The notes: generated by a model not told the origin, from the sequence alone. A DNA stretch of 64,000 nt from Geodermatophilus dictyosporus (GCF_900115505.1 NZ_FOWQ01000002.1:124001-188000); one strand, 5' to 3'; counted from the first letter of the stretch, positions 1 through 10,439 are shown. Translations and numbers: made by a program.

Positions 1-2510
1 TGCGCGGGGGTCTCCACGCCCTCGGCGACGACGTCGACGCCCAGCGCCCGGCCCACGGTGACCACCGCCTCGCACAGGGCGCGGCTCTGCGCGTCGCGGT
101 CGACGCGGGAGACGAACGCGCGGTCGAGCTTCAGCACGTCGATCGGCAGCCGGGTGAGGTGCAGCAGCGACGAGGTGCCGGTGCCGAAGTCGTCGAGCGC
201 GACGTGCACGCCCATGAGCCGCAGCGCCTGGACGTCGATGGCCACGAAGTCGCCGTCGTCGAGCAGGGTGGCCTCGGTGACCTCGAGGACCAGCCGCTCG
301 GGCGCCAGGCCCGAGGACGCCAGCGCCGCGGCGACGTCGTCGACCAGGGTCCGGGCGGCCACGTGCGAGGCGGAGGTGTTCACGCCCAGCCGCAGCGGCA
401 CGCCGTCGCTGTCGGGCAGCCCGGCGGCGGTCGCGGTGGCCTCGCGCAGCACCCAGCGCTGCAGCTCGCCGATCACGCCGGCGCGCTCGGCGATGGGCAC
501 GAACTCGCGCGGCGGGACGTCCCCGAGCTCGGGGTGCCGCCAGCGCAGCAGCGCCTCGACGCCGACCACCCGCTGCTCGTCCATCGACACGATCGGCTGG
601 AAGGCCAGCCACAGCTCCCCGCGCCCGGCGGCACCGGGCAGGTCCTCGCGCAGCCGGTCGCGGCGGGCGGCGGCGGCGCCGAGCGCGTCGGTCCACCGGG
701 TGGCCCGCGCCGAGCCGCCGGCCCGGGCGGCCGCGACGGCGGTCTCCGCGCGGCCGGTGAGCTCGCCGACGGACAGGCCCGGCTCGACGACGACGACGCC
801 GACGTCGGCGGTGAGGTCGAAGACGCCCGCCGGCGTGCCCACCGGGCGCTCCAGGGCGGCCAGGCAGCGGTCGGCCAGCCGGTCGGCGGTGTCGCCGTCG
901 CCGGTGACCAGCACGCCGAAGACGCCCCCGGCGACGCGGGCGACGACCTCGTCGCCGCGCACGGTGGCCCGCAGGCGCCGGCCGAGCTCGACCAGGACGC
1001 CGGACACGGTGTCGCGGTCGGCGTGCTCGCGGACCTCGGTGAGGCCGCAGACGTCGACCAGCAGCAGCGCCCGGCCGGGGGCGTCCGCCGCGGGCCCGGC
1101 GGCCGAGCCCTCCACGGCGCCGGCGAGCGCGGCCTCCCAGCCCGCCCGGTTGGGCAGGCCGGTCAGCGGGTCGGTGAACGCCAGCTCCTCGAGCGCCCGC
1201 TCGCGGGTCTCCCGCTCGGTGACGTCGCGGCAGTGCAGCACGACCGAGGCGACGGCGGGGTCGGCGCGCAGGTCGGAGACGCTGGCCTCGAGGCAGCGGA
1301 CCCCACCCGCCCCGTCGCGGACGTGCAACGTCAGCAGGCCGCTCGCCTCCCCGGCCTCCAGGCGCAGGCGCAGGGCGGTGGCGTCGGCGGCGTCGACGGC
1401 CGAGCGGCCGGAGAGCAGGTCGCGGCCGGCCAGGTCGGCCGGCGTGCTGCCGAGCAGGGCGGCCAGCGCCGGGGAGGTCCAGCCGACGCGCAGGCGGGCG
1501 TCCAGGACGAGCACCGCCTCGCTGGTGGAGGCCGCCAGACTGCGGAAGTAGGCCTCGTCGCGGCGCAGCCGGGCGCCGCGGAGGTGGTCCTCGCGCGCGG
1601 CCACCCAGCGGTGGGCGGCCGACAGCCCCACGCACAGCAGCGCGCCGACGAGGGTGACCGGGGTGGGCACCACGCCGAGCGCCAGGGGCACGACGACGAG
1701 GCCGACGACCACCACCAGCGCCAGGTGCGGCAGCACCGAGCGCAGCTGCGCCGCCCGGCCGGCAGCGGCGGGGTCCGACGCGGGGGCCGCGTCGAGCAGC
1801 CGGGCGAGCACGAGCAGCGCCAGCCCGACGACGACGGCCACCCGCGTGGCGGGGACGGCGTCGGTGGCGCCGAGCAGGGCGGCGGAGGTGCCGGTGCCGC
1901 GGCCCACGCACAGCGCGACGAGCCCGGCGAACAGGACCGCGGCCATCCGCTGGCGGTGCGCGGCGACCCCGCCGAGGACGGTGAGGCCGGCGGCCATGGT
2001 GGCCGCGGTGGCCACCACGGCGCTGCCGAGGACGAGCCGGGCAACCGGCGAGAGCGCCGTCCAGCCGTTGCCGGGACCGACGAGCAGCGCCTGCATGACG
2101 ACGAGCGCGGCGGTGGCGAACAGCGCGAGCTCGAGCGCCGCCCGGGGGCAGGTGCGCCGCAGCGCCGCGCGCTCGACCATGCCGAGCAGCCCGACGACGG
2201 CCAGGACGTAGCCGGGGACGATGACCACCCAGCGCAGCACGACCTCCTCGAGGAGCGAGGAGGGCGCGGCGAGGACGCTGACCAGCAGCCCGGTGACCGG
2301 GAACAGCGCGGCGGCGGCGAGCAGCCGCCACGGGCGGGCGGAGCGGTCGGCCGCGCGGCCGGTGGTCCACAGGACCGCGGCGGTCAGCAGCCCGGCGAGC
2401 GCCGCGACGACCTCACCGAGCGGGTGCAGTGCCGGGACGAGGGCGGCCACGAGGCACGCCGCGGCCGCGGGCAGGGCACACGTCACCAGCCACCTGATCC
2501 GCCTGTCCAC
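1..2510 (-). CDS. Membrane PAS-GGDEF-EAL cyclic-di-GMP protein (C-terminus off window)
   Basis: Probable cyclic-di-GMP phosphodiesterase. About 836 codons are visible; the 3' end runs off base 1. The first ~300 residues are a string of hydrophobic helices, followed by a PAS-like region (~300-430), a GGDEF-type domain (LTGLPNR near residue 450) and an EAL domain. The cyclase signature reads AGGVF instead of GGDEF (near residue 525), so it lacks the catalytic acidic pair. The EAL side keeps EALLRW, LEVTE, DDFGTG, LKLD and AEGVET, so hydrolysis looks intact; a degenerate GGDEF domain in such proteins often serves as a GTP sensor. GTG at 2510 is chosen because it opens a basic VDRRIRW end before the first helix; a GTG 24 bases further in is an alternative. 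Confidence 0.85.
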   Translation of the reverse strand, partial: MDRRIRWLVTCALPAAAACLVAALVPALHPLGEVVAALAGLLTAAVLWTTGRAADRSARPWRLLAAAALFPVTGLLVSVLAAPSSLLEEVVLRWVVIVPGYVLAVVGLLGMVERAALRRTCPRAALELALFATAALVVMQALLVGPGNGWTALSPVARLVLGSAVVATAATMAAGLTVLGGVAAHRQRMAAVLFAGLVALCVGRGTGTSAALLGATDAVPATRVAVVVGLALLVLARLLDAAPASDPAAAGRAAQLRSVLPHLALVVVVGLVVVPLALGVVPTPVTLVGALLCVGLSAAHRWVAAREDHLRGARLRRDEAYFRSLAASTSEAVLVLDARLRVGWTSPALAALLGSTPADLAGRDLLSGRSAVDAADATALRLRLEAGEASGLLTLHVRDGAGGVRCLEASVSDLRADPAVASVVLHCRDVTERETRERALEELAFTDPLTGLPNRAGWEAALAGAVEGSAAGPAADAPGRALLLVDVCGLTEVREHADRDTVSGVLVELGRRLRATVRGDEVVARVAGGVFGVLVTGDGDTADRLADRCLAALERPVGTPAGVFDLTADVGVVVVEPGLSVGELTGRAETAVAAARAGGSARATRWTDALGAAAARRDRLREDLPGAAGRGELWLAFQPIVSMDEQRVVGVEALLRWRHPELGDVPPREFVPIAERAGVIGELQRWVLREATATAAGLPDSDGVPLRLGVNTSASHVAARTLVDDVAAALASSGLAPERLVLEVTEATLLDDGDFVAIDVQALRLMGVHVALDDFGTGTSSLLHLTRLPIDVLKLDRAFVSRVDRDAQSRALCEAVVTVGRALGVDVVAEGVETPA

Positions 2511-2550
2511 ACCCCGGGTGTCGGCAGTGCGGCCGGCCGGCCGGAGGCAC

Positions 2551-2587
2551 GGCGGGCCCCCCTCACCCCAAGGAGGGGGGCCCCGCC
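2551..2587 (-). terminator. Hairpin terminator after ilvD
   Basis: A GC-rich inverted repeat (GGCGGG/CCCCCCTC against GAGGGGGG/CCCCGCC, one bulged base, 8-base loop) begins two bases after the ilvD stop on the minus strand. It separates ilvD from the GGDEF/EAL gene that follows. There is no U-tract, as is common in actinobacteria. Confidence 0.6.
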
Positions 2588-2588
2588 C

Positions 2589-4292
2589 TCACGTGCAGAT
2601 GGCGCCCTGGGCCGCGGAGCCGACGAGCTTGGCGTACTTGCCGAGCACCCCGGTGGTGTAGCGCGGGGGCAGCGGCTGCCACTCCTGGCGGCGGCGGGCC
2701 AGCTCGTCGTCGTCCACCAGCAGGTCCAGCGTGCGGGCGCGCAGGTCCAGGCGGATCGGGTCGCCGTCGCGCACCAGCGCGATCGGCCCGCCGTCGGTGG
2801 CCTCGGGGGCGACGTGGCCGATGCACAGGCCGGTGGTGCCGCCGGAGAAGCGGCCGTCGGTGAGCAGCAGCACGTCCTTGCCGAGGCCGGCGCCCTTGAT
2901 GGCGCCGGTGACGGCGAGCATCTCGCGCATGCCCGGCCCGCCCTTGGGGCCCTCGTAGCGGATGACGACGACGTCGCCGGCCTGCAGCGTGCCGTCGGTG
3001 ACCGCGTCCATGGCGCCCTGCTCGCCGTCGAAGACGCGGGCGGTGCCCTCGAAGACGTCCCGGTCGAAGCCGGCCGACTTGACCACCGCGCCGTCGGGCG
3101 AGAGCGAGCCGCGCAGGATCGTCAGCCCGCCGGTGCGGTGGATGGGCTCGGACATCGCGTGGATGATCGCGCCGTCGGGGTCCGGCGGGGCGATCTCGGC
3201 GAGGTTCTCGGCCATCGTCCTGCCCGTCACGGTGAGGACGTCGCCGTGCAGCAGCCCGGCGTCGAGCAGTGCGCGCAGGACGACCGGGACGCCGCCGATG
3301 CGGTCGACGTCGGTCATCACGTAGCGGCCGAAGGGCTTGACGTCGGCCAGGTGCGGCGTGCGGTCGCCGATCCGGTTGAAGTCGTCCAGCGAGAGGTCCA
3401 CCTGCGCCTCGTGCGCGATGGCCATCAGGTGCAGGACGGCGTTGGTCGAGCCGCCCAGCGCCATCACCACGGTGATCGCGTTCTCGAACGCCTCGCGGGT
3501 CATGATCTGCCGCGCGGTGATGCCCCGGCGGAGCAGCTCGACCACGGCCTCGCCGGAGGCGACGGCGAAGGCGTCGCGGCGGCTGTCGGGCGCCGGCGGG
3601 GCGGCGCTGCCGGGCAGGGCCATGCCCAGGGCCTCGGCGACGCTGGCCATGGTGTTGGCGGTGTACATGCCGCCGCACGAGCCCATGCCGGGGCAGGCGG
3701 CGCGCTCGACGGCGCCCAGCTCCTCCTCGGTGATCAGCCCGCGGGCGCACGCGCCCACGGCCTCGAAGACGTCGATGATCGTGATGTCGTCGCGGTCGCC
3801 GAGCCGGCCGGGCAGCGTGGAGCCGGAGTAGAGGAAGACGCTGGCCAGGTCGAGGCGGGCGGCGGCCATGAGCATGCCGGGCAGCGACTTGTCGCAGCCG
3901 GCGAGCAGCACCGTGCCGTCGAGGCGCTCGGCGAACACCACCGTCTCCACCGAGTCGGCGATCACCTCCCGGGAGACCAGCGAGGCGCGCATGCCCTCGT
4001 GGCCCATGGAGATGCCGTCGGAGACCGAGATCGTGCCGAACTCCAGCGGGAAGCCGCCGGCGGCGTGCACGCCCTCCTTGGCCCGCTTGGCCAGCCGGTC
4101 CAGGGAGAGGTTGCAGGGGGTGATCTCGTTCCACGACGAGGCGACGCCGACCTGCGGCTTCTCCCAGTCGTCGTCGCCCATGCCGACGGCGCGCAGCATC
4201 GCCCGGGCCGGGGCGCGGGTGATGCCGTCGGTCACCTCGCGGCTGCGGGGCTTGACGTCGGCGGTGGTGCGGGGGTCGTCCACGGTGGTCAC
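2589..4292 (-). CDS. ilvD: Dihydroxy-acid dehydratase IlvD
   Basis: Dehydrates 2,3-dihydroxy acids to 2-keto acids in valine, isoleucine and leucine synthesis in the cytosol. The 567-residue product belongs to the short IlvD/Edd form. The three cluster cysteines are visible in [15 protein letters not shown] and [16 protein letters not shown], together with [13 protein letters not shown] and the C-terminal [10 protein letters not shown] motif. The start is GTG 4292 ([10 protein letters not shown]); no Shine-Dalgarno is seen, but TACGCT sits 8 bases upstream, which favours a leaderless transcript. It is divergent from the regulator at 4374, with 81 bases between them. Confidence 0.96.
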   Translation of the reverse strand: MTTVDDPRTTADVKPRSREVTDGITRAPARAMLRAVGMGDDDWEKPQVGVASSWNEITPCNLSLDRLAKRAKEGVHAAGGFPLEFGTISVSDGISMGHEGMRASLVSREVIADSVETVVFAERLDGTVLLAGCDKSLPGMLMAAARLDLASVFLYSGSTLPGRLGDRDDITIIDVFEAVGACARGLITEEELGAVERAACPGMGSCGGMYTANTMASVAEALGMALPGSAAPPAPDSRRDAFAVASGEAVVELLRRGITARQIMTREAFENAITVVMALGGSTNAVLHLMAIAHEAQVDLSLDDFNRIGDRTPHLADVKPFGRYVMTDVDRIGGVPVVLRALLDAGLLHGDVLTVTGRTMAENLAEIAPPDPDGAIIHAMSEPIHRTGGLTILRGSLSPDGAVVKSAGFDRDVFEGTARVFDGEQGAMDAVTDGTLQAGDVVVIRYEGPKGGPGMREMLAVTGAIKGAGLGKDVLLLTDGRFSGGTTGLCIGHVAPEATDGGPIALVRDGDPIRLDLRARTLDLLVDDDELARRRQEWQPLPPRYTTGVLGKYAKLVGSAAQGAICT

Positions 4293-4300
4293 GAGCGCCG

Positions 4301-4306
4301 AGCGTA
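4301..4306 (-). promoter_or_regulatory. -10-like element of ilvD
   Basis: TACGCT on the minus strand, 8 bases from the GTG start of ilvD. The spacing puts the transcript start at or next to the start codon. Confidence 0.45.
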
Positions 4307-4373
4307 GGCCGGACGGCGGCCCGTGCCGAGGGGCCGCCGATACTGGTACCGACACCACCACCGAGGAGCCCGC

Positions 4374-5219
4374 GTGCCCGCCACCGCCCGCCGTGCCGAT
4401 CCCCCGCCCACCCGCCGAGAGCTCGCGGGGTTCCTGCGCTCCCGCCGCCGCCAGGTCGACCCCCGCGACGTCGGGCTGCCCGCCGGCGGCGCGCGGCGGA
4501 CGCCGGGGCTGCGCCGGGAGGAGGTCGCGCTGCTCTCGGGCGTCAGCCACACCTGGTACACGTGGCTGGAGCAGGGCCGCGACATCCGGCCGTCGCGGCA
4601 GGTGGTCGACGCGCTGGCCCGCACGCTGCGGATGTCGCCGGCCGAGCACGAGTACGTGCGCCGGCTGACCGGGCACGGCGGCGCTCCCCTCCCCGACGAC
4701 GGCGACGGGATGCCGGCGCACCTGCAGCGCCTGCTCGACGCGCTCGGCCCCTACCCCGCCTACGCGATCACCGCGACGTGGGCGATCGCCGGGTGGAACC
4801 GGGCCTATGAGCGGCTCTACCCCGGGGTGGCCGCGGTCGCCCCGCCGCAGCGCAACCTGCTGTGGCTGGTCTTCACCGACCCCGCCGTCCGGGAGCTGCT
4901 CGGCGACTGGACGACCGACAGCCGCCGGTTCCTCACCCAGTTCCGCGCCGAGGTGGGCCCCCGGCTGGCCGACCCGGCGGTGGTCGACCTCGTGGTCCGG
5001 CTGGAGGCGGCGAGCCCGCACTTCCGCGCCGGGTGGGCCAGCCGCGACGTCGACCGGTTCAGCTCCGCCGAGCGCCGCTTCGAGCACCCCGAGGTGGGCA
5101 CCCTGCTGCTCGAGCACCACCAGCTGACCCCGGCCGACGCCCCCGGCCTGCAGCTGGTCGTCTACACCGCGGCCGCGGGCAGCGACTCCGCGCGGCGCCT
5201 GGCCGCACTGGCGGGCTGA
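4374..5219 (+). CDS. XRE-family regulator with MmyB-like ligand domain
   Basis: A 281-residue DNA-binding protein. Residues ~15-85 form a helix-turn-helix ([18 protein letters not shown], then [15 protein letters not shown]). The remainder, from ~105, matches the MmyB-like ligand-binding domain ([20 protein letters not shown], then [11 protein letters not shown] and the late LEHHQL segment). This architecture is common in actinobacterial one-component repressors, often next to a short-chain dehydrogenase; none lies here. GTG 4374 is preceded by GAGGAG at good spacing. The target is unknown; divergence from ilvD makes local control possible, but that is inference. Confidence 0.88.
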   Translation: MPATARRADPPPTRRELAGFLRSRRRQVDPRDVGLPAGGARRTPGLRREEVALLSGVSHTWYTWLEQGRDIRPSRQVVDALARTLRMSPAEHEYVRRLTGHGGAPLPDDGDGMPAHLQRLLDALGPYPAYAITATWAIAGWNRAYERLYPGVAAVAPPQRNLLWLVFTDPAVRELLGDWTTDSRRFLTQFRAEVGPRLADPAVVDLVVRLEAASPHFRAGWASRDVDRFSSAERRFEHPEVGTLLLEHHQLTPADAPGLQLVVYTAAAGSDSARRLAALAG

Positions 5220-5222
5220 GCC

Positions 5223-5570
5223 TCAGGGCGCGTCGATCCGCCCGCCCGACAGCGCCGCCAGCCGCGGCAGGTCGCGGGCCCGCAGCACCGGCAGCTGCAG
5301 CTCCGACCCGGCGGTCGTGACCAGCCGCAGCCGGGCGCCGCGGCCCACCCGGATGCCGGCCAGCTCCGTCCACGCCACCCGGCGCGAGGGGCCCAGCGTG
5401 TGGGTGGTGATGCCCTCGTCGTCGACGTCCACGCCGACCCGCAGCACCCACACCGCGGCCAGCAGCGGGACCACCAGGACGACGGCGGCCCAGGGCGCGG
5501 CCGCGGCGAACGGCAGCACGCAGACGGCGAGGAAGACGACGGGCACCAGGGCCACCCGGCTCAGCCGCAT
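5223..5570 (-). CDS. Small membrane protein with PH-like domain
   Basis: A 115-residue protein. Two N-terminal hydrophobic stretches (VALVPVVFLAVCVLPF and AAVVLVVPLLAAVWVL) form a hairpin membrane anchor. The rest (VDVDDEGITTHTLGPSRRVAWTELAGIRV) looks like the bacterial PH-like fold seen in many short actinobacterial membrane proteins. It converges on the regulator upstream with a 3-base gap. ATG 5570 is used; a GTG six codons earlier (VADHAR) is possible. No function is assigned. Confidence 0.7.
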   Translation of the reverse strand: MRLSRVALVPVVFLAVCVLPFAAAAPWAAVVLVVPLLAAVWVLRVGVDVDDEGITTHTLGPSRRVAWTELAGIRVGRGARLRLVTTAGSELQLPVLRARDLPRLAALSGGRIDAP

Positions 5571-5644
5571 GCGTGCGTGGTCGGCCACGACCGACCATGT
5601 TCCCAGGTCCGTGCCGCCGGCACCGCCCGGCCGCCGTCCGCCCG

Positions 5645-5650
5645 TACTGT
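5645..5650 (+). promoter_or_regulatory. -10-like element of the sugar dehydrogenase gene
   Basis: TACTGT, 7 bases before the GTG at 5658, with no Shine-Dalgarno between. This is the leaderless arrangement seen repeatedly in the window. Confidence 0.45.
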
Positions 5651-5657
5651 GGTCCGG

Positions 5658-6824
5658 GTGAGGCGACAGCGGGGGCGGCGGGCCGCCGGCGCCGCGTGCG
5701 CGGTGGCGCTGACGCTGGTCCTCGCCGGTTGCGCGGAGGACGGCTACGAGCCCGCCGGCCCCTTCCGGCCGCTGCCCGAGGGCCAGCCGCCGCAGGTCGG
5801 GCCGCCCACCGAGTCCACCCCGGCGCCGGCCCCCGGCGACCCCGCGGAGCCGGGGTCGGGCGAGTCGGGCGGCGACCCGAACGTCGTCGCCACCGACCTG
5901 GCGGTGCCCACCGGGCTGGTCGTGCTGCCCGACGGCACCGCGGTCGTGGGCGAGCGCGAGACCGGCCGCCTGCTGCAGGTCTTCCCCGACCGCTCCCCGC
6001 CTCGGGAGCTCATGGTCGTGCCCGGCATCGACACCGCCGGCGACGGCGGACTGCTGGGCCTGGCCCTGTCGCCCACCTTCGACGAGGACGGGCTGTTCTA
6101 CGCCTACGTCTCGACGGCCACCGACAACCGCGTCGTCCGCTTCCCGCTCGGCGGCACCCCCAACCCGGTGCTCACCGGCATCCCGCGCGGCGAGGTGCAC
6201 AACGGCGGCGGGCTGGCGTTCGCCCCCGACGGCACGCTGTTCGTCGGCACCGGCGACACCGGCGACCCGGCGCTCGCCCAGGACACCGCCTCGCTGGGCG
6301 GCAAGGTGCTGCACGTCGACGTCTTCGGCCAGCCGGTGGGCTCCGGGCCGGTCTTCAGCCGCGGGCACGCCGACGTCAAGGCGCTGTGCCCCGGCCTCGA
6401 CGACCCGGCGGTGCTCCTCGCCGTCGACGACTCCTCCACCGGGCCCGACGAGCTCAACACCGTCCTGCAGGACAGCGACCACGGCTGGCCGGCTCCCGGG
6501 TCCACCAGCACCGGGCCGCTGCTCGAGGTGCCGGGCGACGCGGGCGGGCTCAGCGGCTGCGCGGCCGTGGGCGGCACGGTCTTCCTGGGCGCGCTCGAGG
6601 GGCGGCGCGTGTACGTCGTCACCGTCGAGGGCGGCGGCGTCACCGAGGAGCCGACCGCGCTCATCCCCGAGCGCTACGGCCGGCTGCGGACCCTCGCCCT
6701 CGACGCCGAGGGCGGGCTGTGGGTGACCACGTCCAACGGGGACGGCGCCGGCACGCCCGCCGAGGACGACGACAAGGTGCTGCGCATCCTGCCGCCGTCC
6801 TCGGGAGGCTCCAGCCCGATCTAG
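5658..6824 (+). CDS. PQQ-type sugar dehydrogenase lipoprotein (YliI/GDH-B family)
   Basis: Probable extracytoplasmic aldose dehydrogenase, 388 residues. A basic start (VRRQRGRR), hydrophobic stretch and lipobox VLAGC put the lipidated cysteine at residue 25; a Pro/Gly-rich linker follows. The propeller begins near residue 75 and shows family motifs: PTGLVVLPDG, GGLLGLALSPTF, EVHNGGGLAFAPDG and TLFVGTGDTGDP. A cofactor other than PQQ is possible, and no PQQ synthesis genes are in the window. It is a single-gene unit, convergent with gatB. Confidence 0.85.
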   Translation: MRRQRGRRAAGAACAVALTLVLAGCAEDGYEPAGPFRPLPEGQPPQVGPPTESTPAPAPGDPAEPGSGESGGDPNVVATDLAVPTGLVVLPDGTAVVGERETGRLLQVFPDRSPPRELMVVPGIDTAGDGGLLGLALSPTFDEDGLFYAYVSTATDNRVVRFPLGGTPNPVLTGIPRGEVHNGGGLAFAPDGTLFVGTGDTGDPALAQDTASLGGKVLHVDVFGQPVGSGPVFSRGHADVKALCPGLDDPAVLLAVDDSSTGPDELNTVLQDSDHGWPAPGSTSTGPLLEVPGDAGGLSGCAAVGGTVFLGALEGRRVYVVTVEGGGVTEEPTALIPERYGRLRTLALDAEGGLWVTTSNGDGAGTPAEDDDKVLRILPPSSGGSSPI

Positions 6825-6867
6825 GCCGTGACACCGCGGTCCCACCGGACCGCCCACTCGGGCGCGA

Positions 6868-6887
6868 CACGGCGGCAGGCCGCCGTG
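6868..6887 (-). terminator. Hairpin terminator of gatCAB
   Basis: A perfect 20-base inverted repeat (CACGGCGGC, AG, GCCGCCGTG) two bases beyond the gatB stop. It also lies 43 bases past the converging sugar dehydrogenase and may serve both. Confidence 0.6.
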
Positions 6888-6889
6888 GG

Positions 6890-8389
6890 TCAACCGCCGA
6901 GCACGCGCTCCTCGAGCATCCGCTTGACGGTGGCCGCGTCGGCCTGGCCGCGGGTGGTCCTCATGACCGCGCCCACCAGCGCGCCGAGGGCCTGCACCTT
7001 GCCGCCGCGCACCTTGGCCACGACGTCCGGGGCCCCCGCGATGGCGGCGTCGACGGCGGCGCCGAGCTCGTCGGACTCCCCCATCACCGCCAGGCCGCGC
7101 GCCTGCACGACCGCCCGCGGGTCGCCCTCGCCGGCGAGCACGCCGTCGAGCGCCTGCCGGGCCAGCTTGTCGTTGACCGTGCCCTCGGCGACCAGCGCCG
7201 TCAGCTCGGCCACCTGCGCCGGCGTGACCGCCAGCTCGGTGAGCTCGACGCCGGCGTCGTTCGACCGGCGGGCCAGCTCCCCGAGCCACCACTTGCGGGC
7301 GTCGGCCGGTGACGCGCCGGCGGCCACGGTGCGCTCGACCAGCCCGAGCGCCCCGGCGTTGACCAGCCAGGTCATCTCGGTGGCCGACAGCCCCCACTCC
7401 TGCTGCAGGCGGGTGCGGCGGGCGGCGGGCAGCTCCGGCAACCCGGCGGCGAGCTTCTCCACCCACTCGGCGTCGGGCGCCAGCGGCACCAGGTCGGGCT
7501 CGGGGAAGTACCGGTAGTCGGTGGCCTCCTCCTTGCTCCGCCCCGGCGAGGTGCTGCCGGTGTCCTCGTGGAGGTGGCGGGTCTCCTGCAGCACCCGGCC
7601 ACCGGCGTCGAGGACGGCGGCCTGCCGGCGCATCTCGTAGCGCACCGCCCGCTCCACCGACCGCAGCGAGTTGACGTTCTTGGTCTCGGTGCGGGTGCCC
7701 CACTCCAGGCTGCCGGTCGGCGCCAGCGAGGTGTTGACGTCGCAGCGCAGGCTGCCCTGCTCCATCCGCACGTCGGAGGCGCCGAGGGTCTGGATGATCT
7801 CGCGCAGCTCGGTGACGTAGGCGCGGGCGACCTCGGGGGCCTTCGCGCCGGCGCCGGGGACCGGGCGGGTGACGATCTCGACGAGCGGGATGCCGGCGCG
7901 GTTGAAGTCGACCAGCGAGTGGTCGGCGCCGTGGATGCGCCCGGTGGCCCCGCCGACGTGCAGGTTCTTGCCGGTGTCCTCCTCGAGGTGCACCCGCTCG
8001 ATCTCCACGCGGTAGGTCTCGCCGTCGACCTCGACGTCGAGGTGCCCCGCGGTGCACAGCGGCTCGTCGTACTGGCTGGTCTGGAAGCCCTTGGGGATGT
8101 CGGGGTAGAAGTAGTTCTTCCGGGCGAAGCGCGACCAGGACGCGATCCGGCAGCCCAGCGCCAGGCCGATGCGGATCGTGGACTCGACGGCGGCGGCGTT
8201 GGCCACCGGCAGCGACCCGGGCAGGCCGAGGCAGACCGGGCAGGTCTGGGTGTTGGGCTCGGCGCCGAACGTCGTCGCGCAGCCGCAGAACATCTTCGAC
8301 TCGGTGCCCAGCTCGACGTGCGTCTCCAGGCCGATGACGGGCTCGTACCGGGTGAGGACGTCGTCGAACTCGACGAGGGGCTCGCTCAC
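6890..8389 (-). CDS. gatB: Asp-tRNA(Asn)/Glu-tRNA(Gln) amidotransferase subunit B
   Basis: The kinase and tRNA-binding subunit of GatCAB, which amidates mischarged tRNAs. The 499-residue product has the GatB cradle motifs ([63 protein letters not shown]) and the C-terminal YqeY-like helical domain ending [11 protein letters not shown]. Zinc-site cysteines appear in FCGCAT and CPVC. GTG 8389 starts 40 bases after gatA; a GGGAG-like Shine-Dalgarno lies about 9 bases upstream. Last gene of gatC-gatA-gatB. Confidence 0.97.
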   Translation of the reverse strand: MSEPLVEFDDVLTRYEPVIGLETHVELGTESKMFCGCATTFGAEPNTQTCPVCLGLPGSLPVANAAAVESTIRIGLALGCRIASWSRFARKNYFYPDIPKGFQTSQYDEPLCTAGHLDVEVDGETYRVEIERVHLEEDTGKNLHVGGATGRIHGADHSLVDFNRAGIPLVEIVTRPVPGAGAKAPEVARAYVTELREIIQTLGASDVRMEQGSLRCDVNTSLAPTGSLEWGTRTETKNVNSLRSVERAVRYEMRRQAAVLDAGGRVLQETRHLHEDTGSTSPGRSKEEATDYRYFPEPDLVPLAPDAEWVEKLAAGLPELPAARRTRLQQEWGLSATEMTWLVNAGALGLVERTVAAGASPADARKWWLGELARRSNDAGVELTELAVTPAQVAELTALVAEGTVNDKLARQALDGVLAGEGDPRAVVQARGLAVMGESDELGAAVDAAIAGAPDVVAKVRGGKVQALGALVGAVMRTTRGQADAATVKRMLEERVLGG

Positions 8390-8429
8390 GGACAGGGGTC
8401 TCCCTTCGGGGCGGTGCCCGGCTGGGCGG

Positions 8430-9926
8430 TCACGCGGCACGCTCCGCGAGCCGGTCGGTCAGCGGGGCGCCGAGCGCCGCCTCGACGGCGGCGGCGACCC
8501 GGTAGCAGCGGTCGTCGGCCAGGGCCGGGGCCATGACCTGCAGGCCCACCGGCAGCCCCTCGGACAGGCCGCAGGGCACCGAGATGGCCGGGACGCCGGC
8601 GAGGCTGGCCGGCAGGGTGCACAGGTCGGCGGCGTACATGGCCAGCGGGTCGTCGACGCGGGCGCCGATCGGCCAGGCCACCGTCGGGCTGGTCGGGCTC
8701 ACGAGCACGTCGACGTCGTCGTCGAAGGCGGCCGTGAAGTCGCGGTCGATCAGCGTGCGGACCTTCTGCGCCTGGCCGTAGTAGGCGTCGTAGTACCCCG
8801 CCGACAGCGCGTAGGTGCCGAGGATGATGCGGCGCTTGACCTCGGGACCGAAGCCCTGCTCCCGGGTGAGCGCCATGACCTCGTCGATGTCGCGGGTGCC
8901 GTCGTCGCCGACGCGGATGCCGAAGCGCATCCCCTCGAAGCGGGCCAGGTTCGACGACGCCTCGCTCGGCGCGATCAGGTAGTACGCCGGCAGCGCCAGC
9001 CCGAACGACGGGCAGGACACCTCGCGCACCTCGGCGCCGGCGCCCTCCAGCAGTGCCACCGCCTCGGCCACCCGCTCCAGCACACCGGCGTCGTAGCCCT
9101 CGCGGGCGCCGTCGCCGCCGAGCTCCCGGACGACGCCGACCCGCAGGCCCGCCAGGTCGCCGCCGGCACCGCGGCGGGCGGCCTCGACGACGGTGGGCAC
9201 CGGGGCGTCGATGCTGGTGGAGTCGCGCGGGTCGTGGCCGCCGATGGCCTCGTGCAGCAGGGCGGCGTCCAGGACCGTGCGGGCCATCGGGCCGGCCTGG
9301 TCCAGGCTCGAGGAGAACGCGATGAGCCCGTAGCGCGACACCGAGCCATAGGTGGGCTTGTGCCCGACCAGGCCGGTGACCGCCGCCGGCTGCCGGATCG
9401 AGCCGCCGGTGTCGGTGCCCAGCGCGAAGGGCGCCAGCCGCCCGGCGACGGCCGCGCTCGACCCGCCGGAGGACCCGCCGGGGATGCGGTCGTGGTCCCA
9501 CGGGTTGCGGGTGGGCCCGTACGCGGAGTTCTCGGTGGACGAGCCCATCGCGAACTCGTCCATGTTGGTCTTGCCCAGCAGCACCGTGCCGGCGTCCTTG
9601 AGCCGGCGGGCGACGGTGGCGTCGTACGGCGGCCGCCAGCCCTCGAGGATCCGCGAGCCGCTGGTCGTGGGCACGCCCTCGGTGACGAAGACGTCCTTGA
9701 GCGCGACCGGGATGCCGGCCAGGCCGGTGCCCGCGGTGCCCGCGGCGTCGATCTCGCCGGCCCGCCGCAGCGCGGCCTCGCCGTCGACGTGCAGGTAGGC
9801 GCCGAGGGCGCCGTCCTCGGCGGCGATGCGGTCGAGGTGGGCGCGGGTGACCTCGACGGAGGTGGTCTCGCCGGCCGACAGCGCCTGCTGCAGCTCGACG
9901 ACGCTCAGTGCGGTGAGGTCGCTCAC
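8430..9926 (-). CDS. gatA: Asp-tRNA(Asn)/Glu-tRNA(Gln) amidotransferase subunit A
   Basis: The glutamine-hydrolysing amidase subunit of GatCAB, 498 residues. The Lys-Ser-Ser triad is visible: Lys in [10 protein letters not shown], the cis-Ser in [13 protein letters not shown] and the nucleophilic Ser in [13 protein letters not shown]. The GTG start overlaps the gatC stop (GTGA), indicating translational coupling. Confidence 0.97.
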   Translation of the reverse strand: MSDLTALSVVELQQALSAGETTSVEVTRAHLDRIAAEDGALGAYLHVDGEAALRRAGEIDAAGTAGTGLAGIPVALKDVFVTEGVPTTSGSRILEGWRPPYDATVARRLKDAGTVLLGKTNMDEFAMGSSTENSAYGPTRNPWDHDRIPGGSSGGSSAAVAGRLAPFALGTDTGGSIRQPAAVTGLVGHKPTYGSVSRYGLIAFSSSLDQAGPMARTVLDAALLHEAIGGHDPRDSTSIDAPVPTVVEAARRGAGGDLAGLRVGVVRELGGDGAREGYDAGVLERVAEAVALLEGAGAEVREVSCPSFGLALPAYYLIAPSEASSNLARFEGMRFGIRVGDDGTRDIDEVMALTREQGFGPEVKRRIILGTYALSAGYYDAYYGQAQKVRTLIDRDFTAAFDDDVDVLVSPTSPTVAWPIGARVDDPLAMYAADLCTLPASLAGVPAISVPCGLSEGLPVGLQVMAPALADDRCYRVAAAVEAALGAPLTDRLAERAA

Positions 9927-10255
9927 GCCTCCTCCCCCAGGATGCGGGGCACCCGGAAGCGGTCGTCCTCGGCGGCGGGGGCGCCGGCCAGGACGGCGTC
10001 GCGGGGCAGGCTCGGGGTGGCGACGTCGGCGCGCAGCACGTTGGTCAGCGGGACGGCGTGCGTGGTGGGGACGACGTCGGCGACGTCGGCGCGCTGGACC
10101 TGGGCCACCGCGTCGAGGACCGCGCCCAGCTGGCCGGCGAAGCGGTCGAGCTCCTCGTCGGTGACGGCCAGCCGGGCCAGCCGCGCGAGGTGCGCGATGT
10201 CCTGGCGGTCGAGGGCCGGGTGGGCGGCCGTGTCGGGGGTGGGCTCGCTGCTCAT
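9923..10255 (-). CDS. gatC: Asp-tRNA(Asn)/Glu-tRNA(Gln) amidotransferase subunit C
   Basis: The small subunit that clasps GatA to GatB, 110 residues. The family core reads [21 protein letters not shown], then [12 protein letters not shown] and the conserved LRAD...SLPRD...[15 protein letters not shown] end. ATG 10255 gives a short Thr/Pro tail before the core; AGGAG lies about 12 bases upstream, slightly distant. First gene of the operon; it diverges from the ACT-domain gene across 184 bases. Confidence 0.94.
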   Translation of the reverse strand: MSSEPTPDTAAHPALDRQDIAHLARLARLAVTDEELDRFAGQLGAVLDAVAQVQRADVADVVPTTHAVPLTNVLRADVATPSLPRDAVLAGAPAAEDDRFRVPRILGEEA

Positions 10256-10312
10256 GCTGGGGCTGGGACTCCTGTCGTCGGCGCCGGCCGGCGCCAGGGA
10301 CGCAACCCGGTC

Positions 10313-10318
10313 ACTGTA
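10313..10318 (-). promoter_or_regulatory. Candidate -10 of gatCAB
   Basis: TACAGT on the minus strand, 57 bases upstream of the gatC start. A perfect 16-base palindrome (GGCGCC-GGCC-GGCGCC core, 10280-10295) lies between it and gatC, in the presumed leader. I recognise no -35 with confidence. Confidence 0.3.
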
Positions 10319-10439
10319 CGTGGGGCCGGGGACCTCCCGGGACGCCCGCTCGACCCGGGGGCGCCTCGTGGGGGAAGCTGCTCCCGCCACGCGATCGACG
10401 AGGATCGGCCAGCAGCTCGACGTCGTCTGCGGAGGAACC

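Noticed and set aside
159-4307. A 1382-codon open frame on the + strand across the first 4.3 kb
   Set aside because: It is antisense to the GGDEF/EAL gene and ilvD, is a low-complexity Arg/Gly/Gln mix without motifs, and arises from the high GC content. Similar long antisense frames (for example 16143-19160, 32226-34298 and 45699-48587) were rejected for the same reason.
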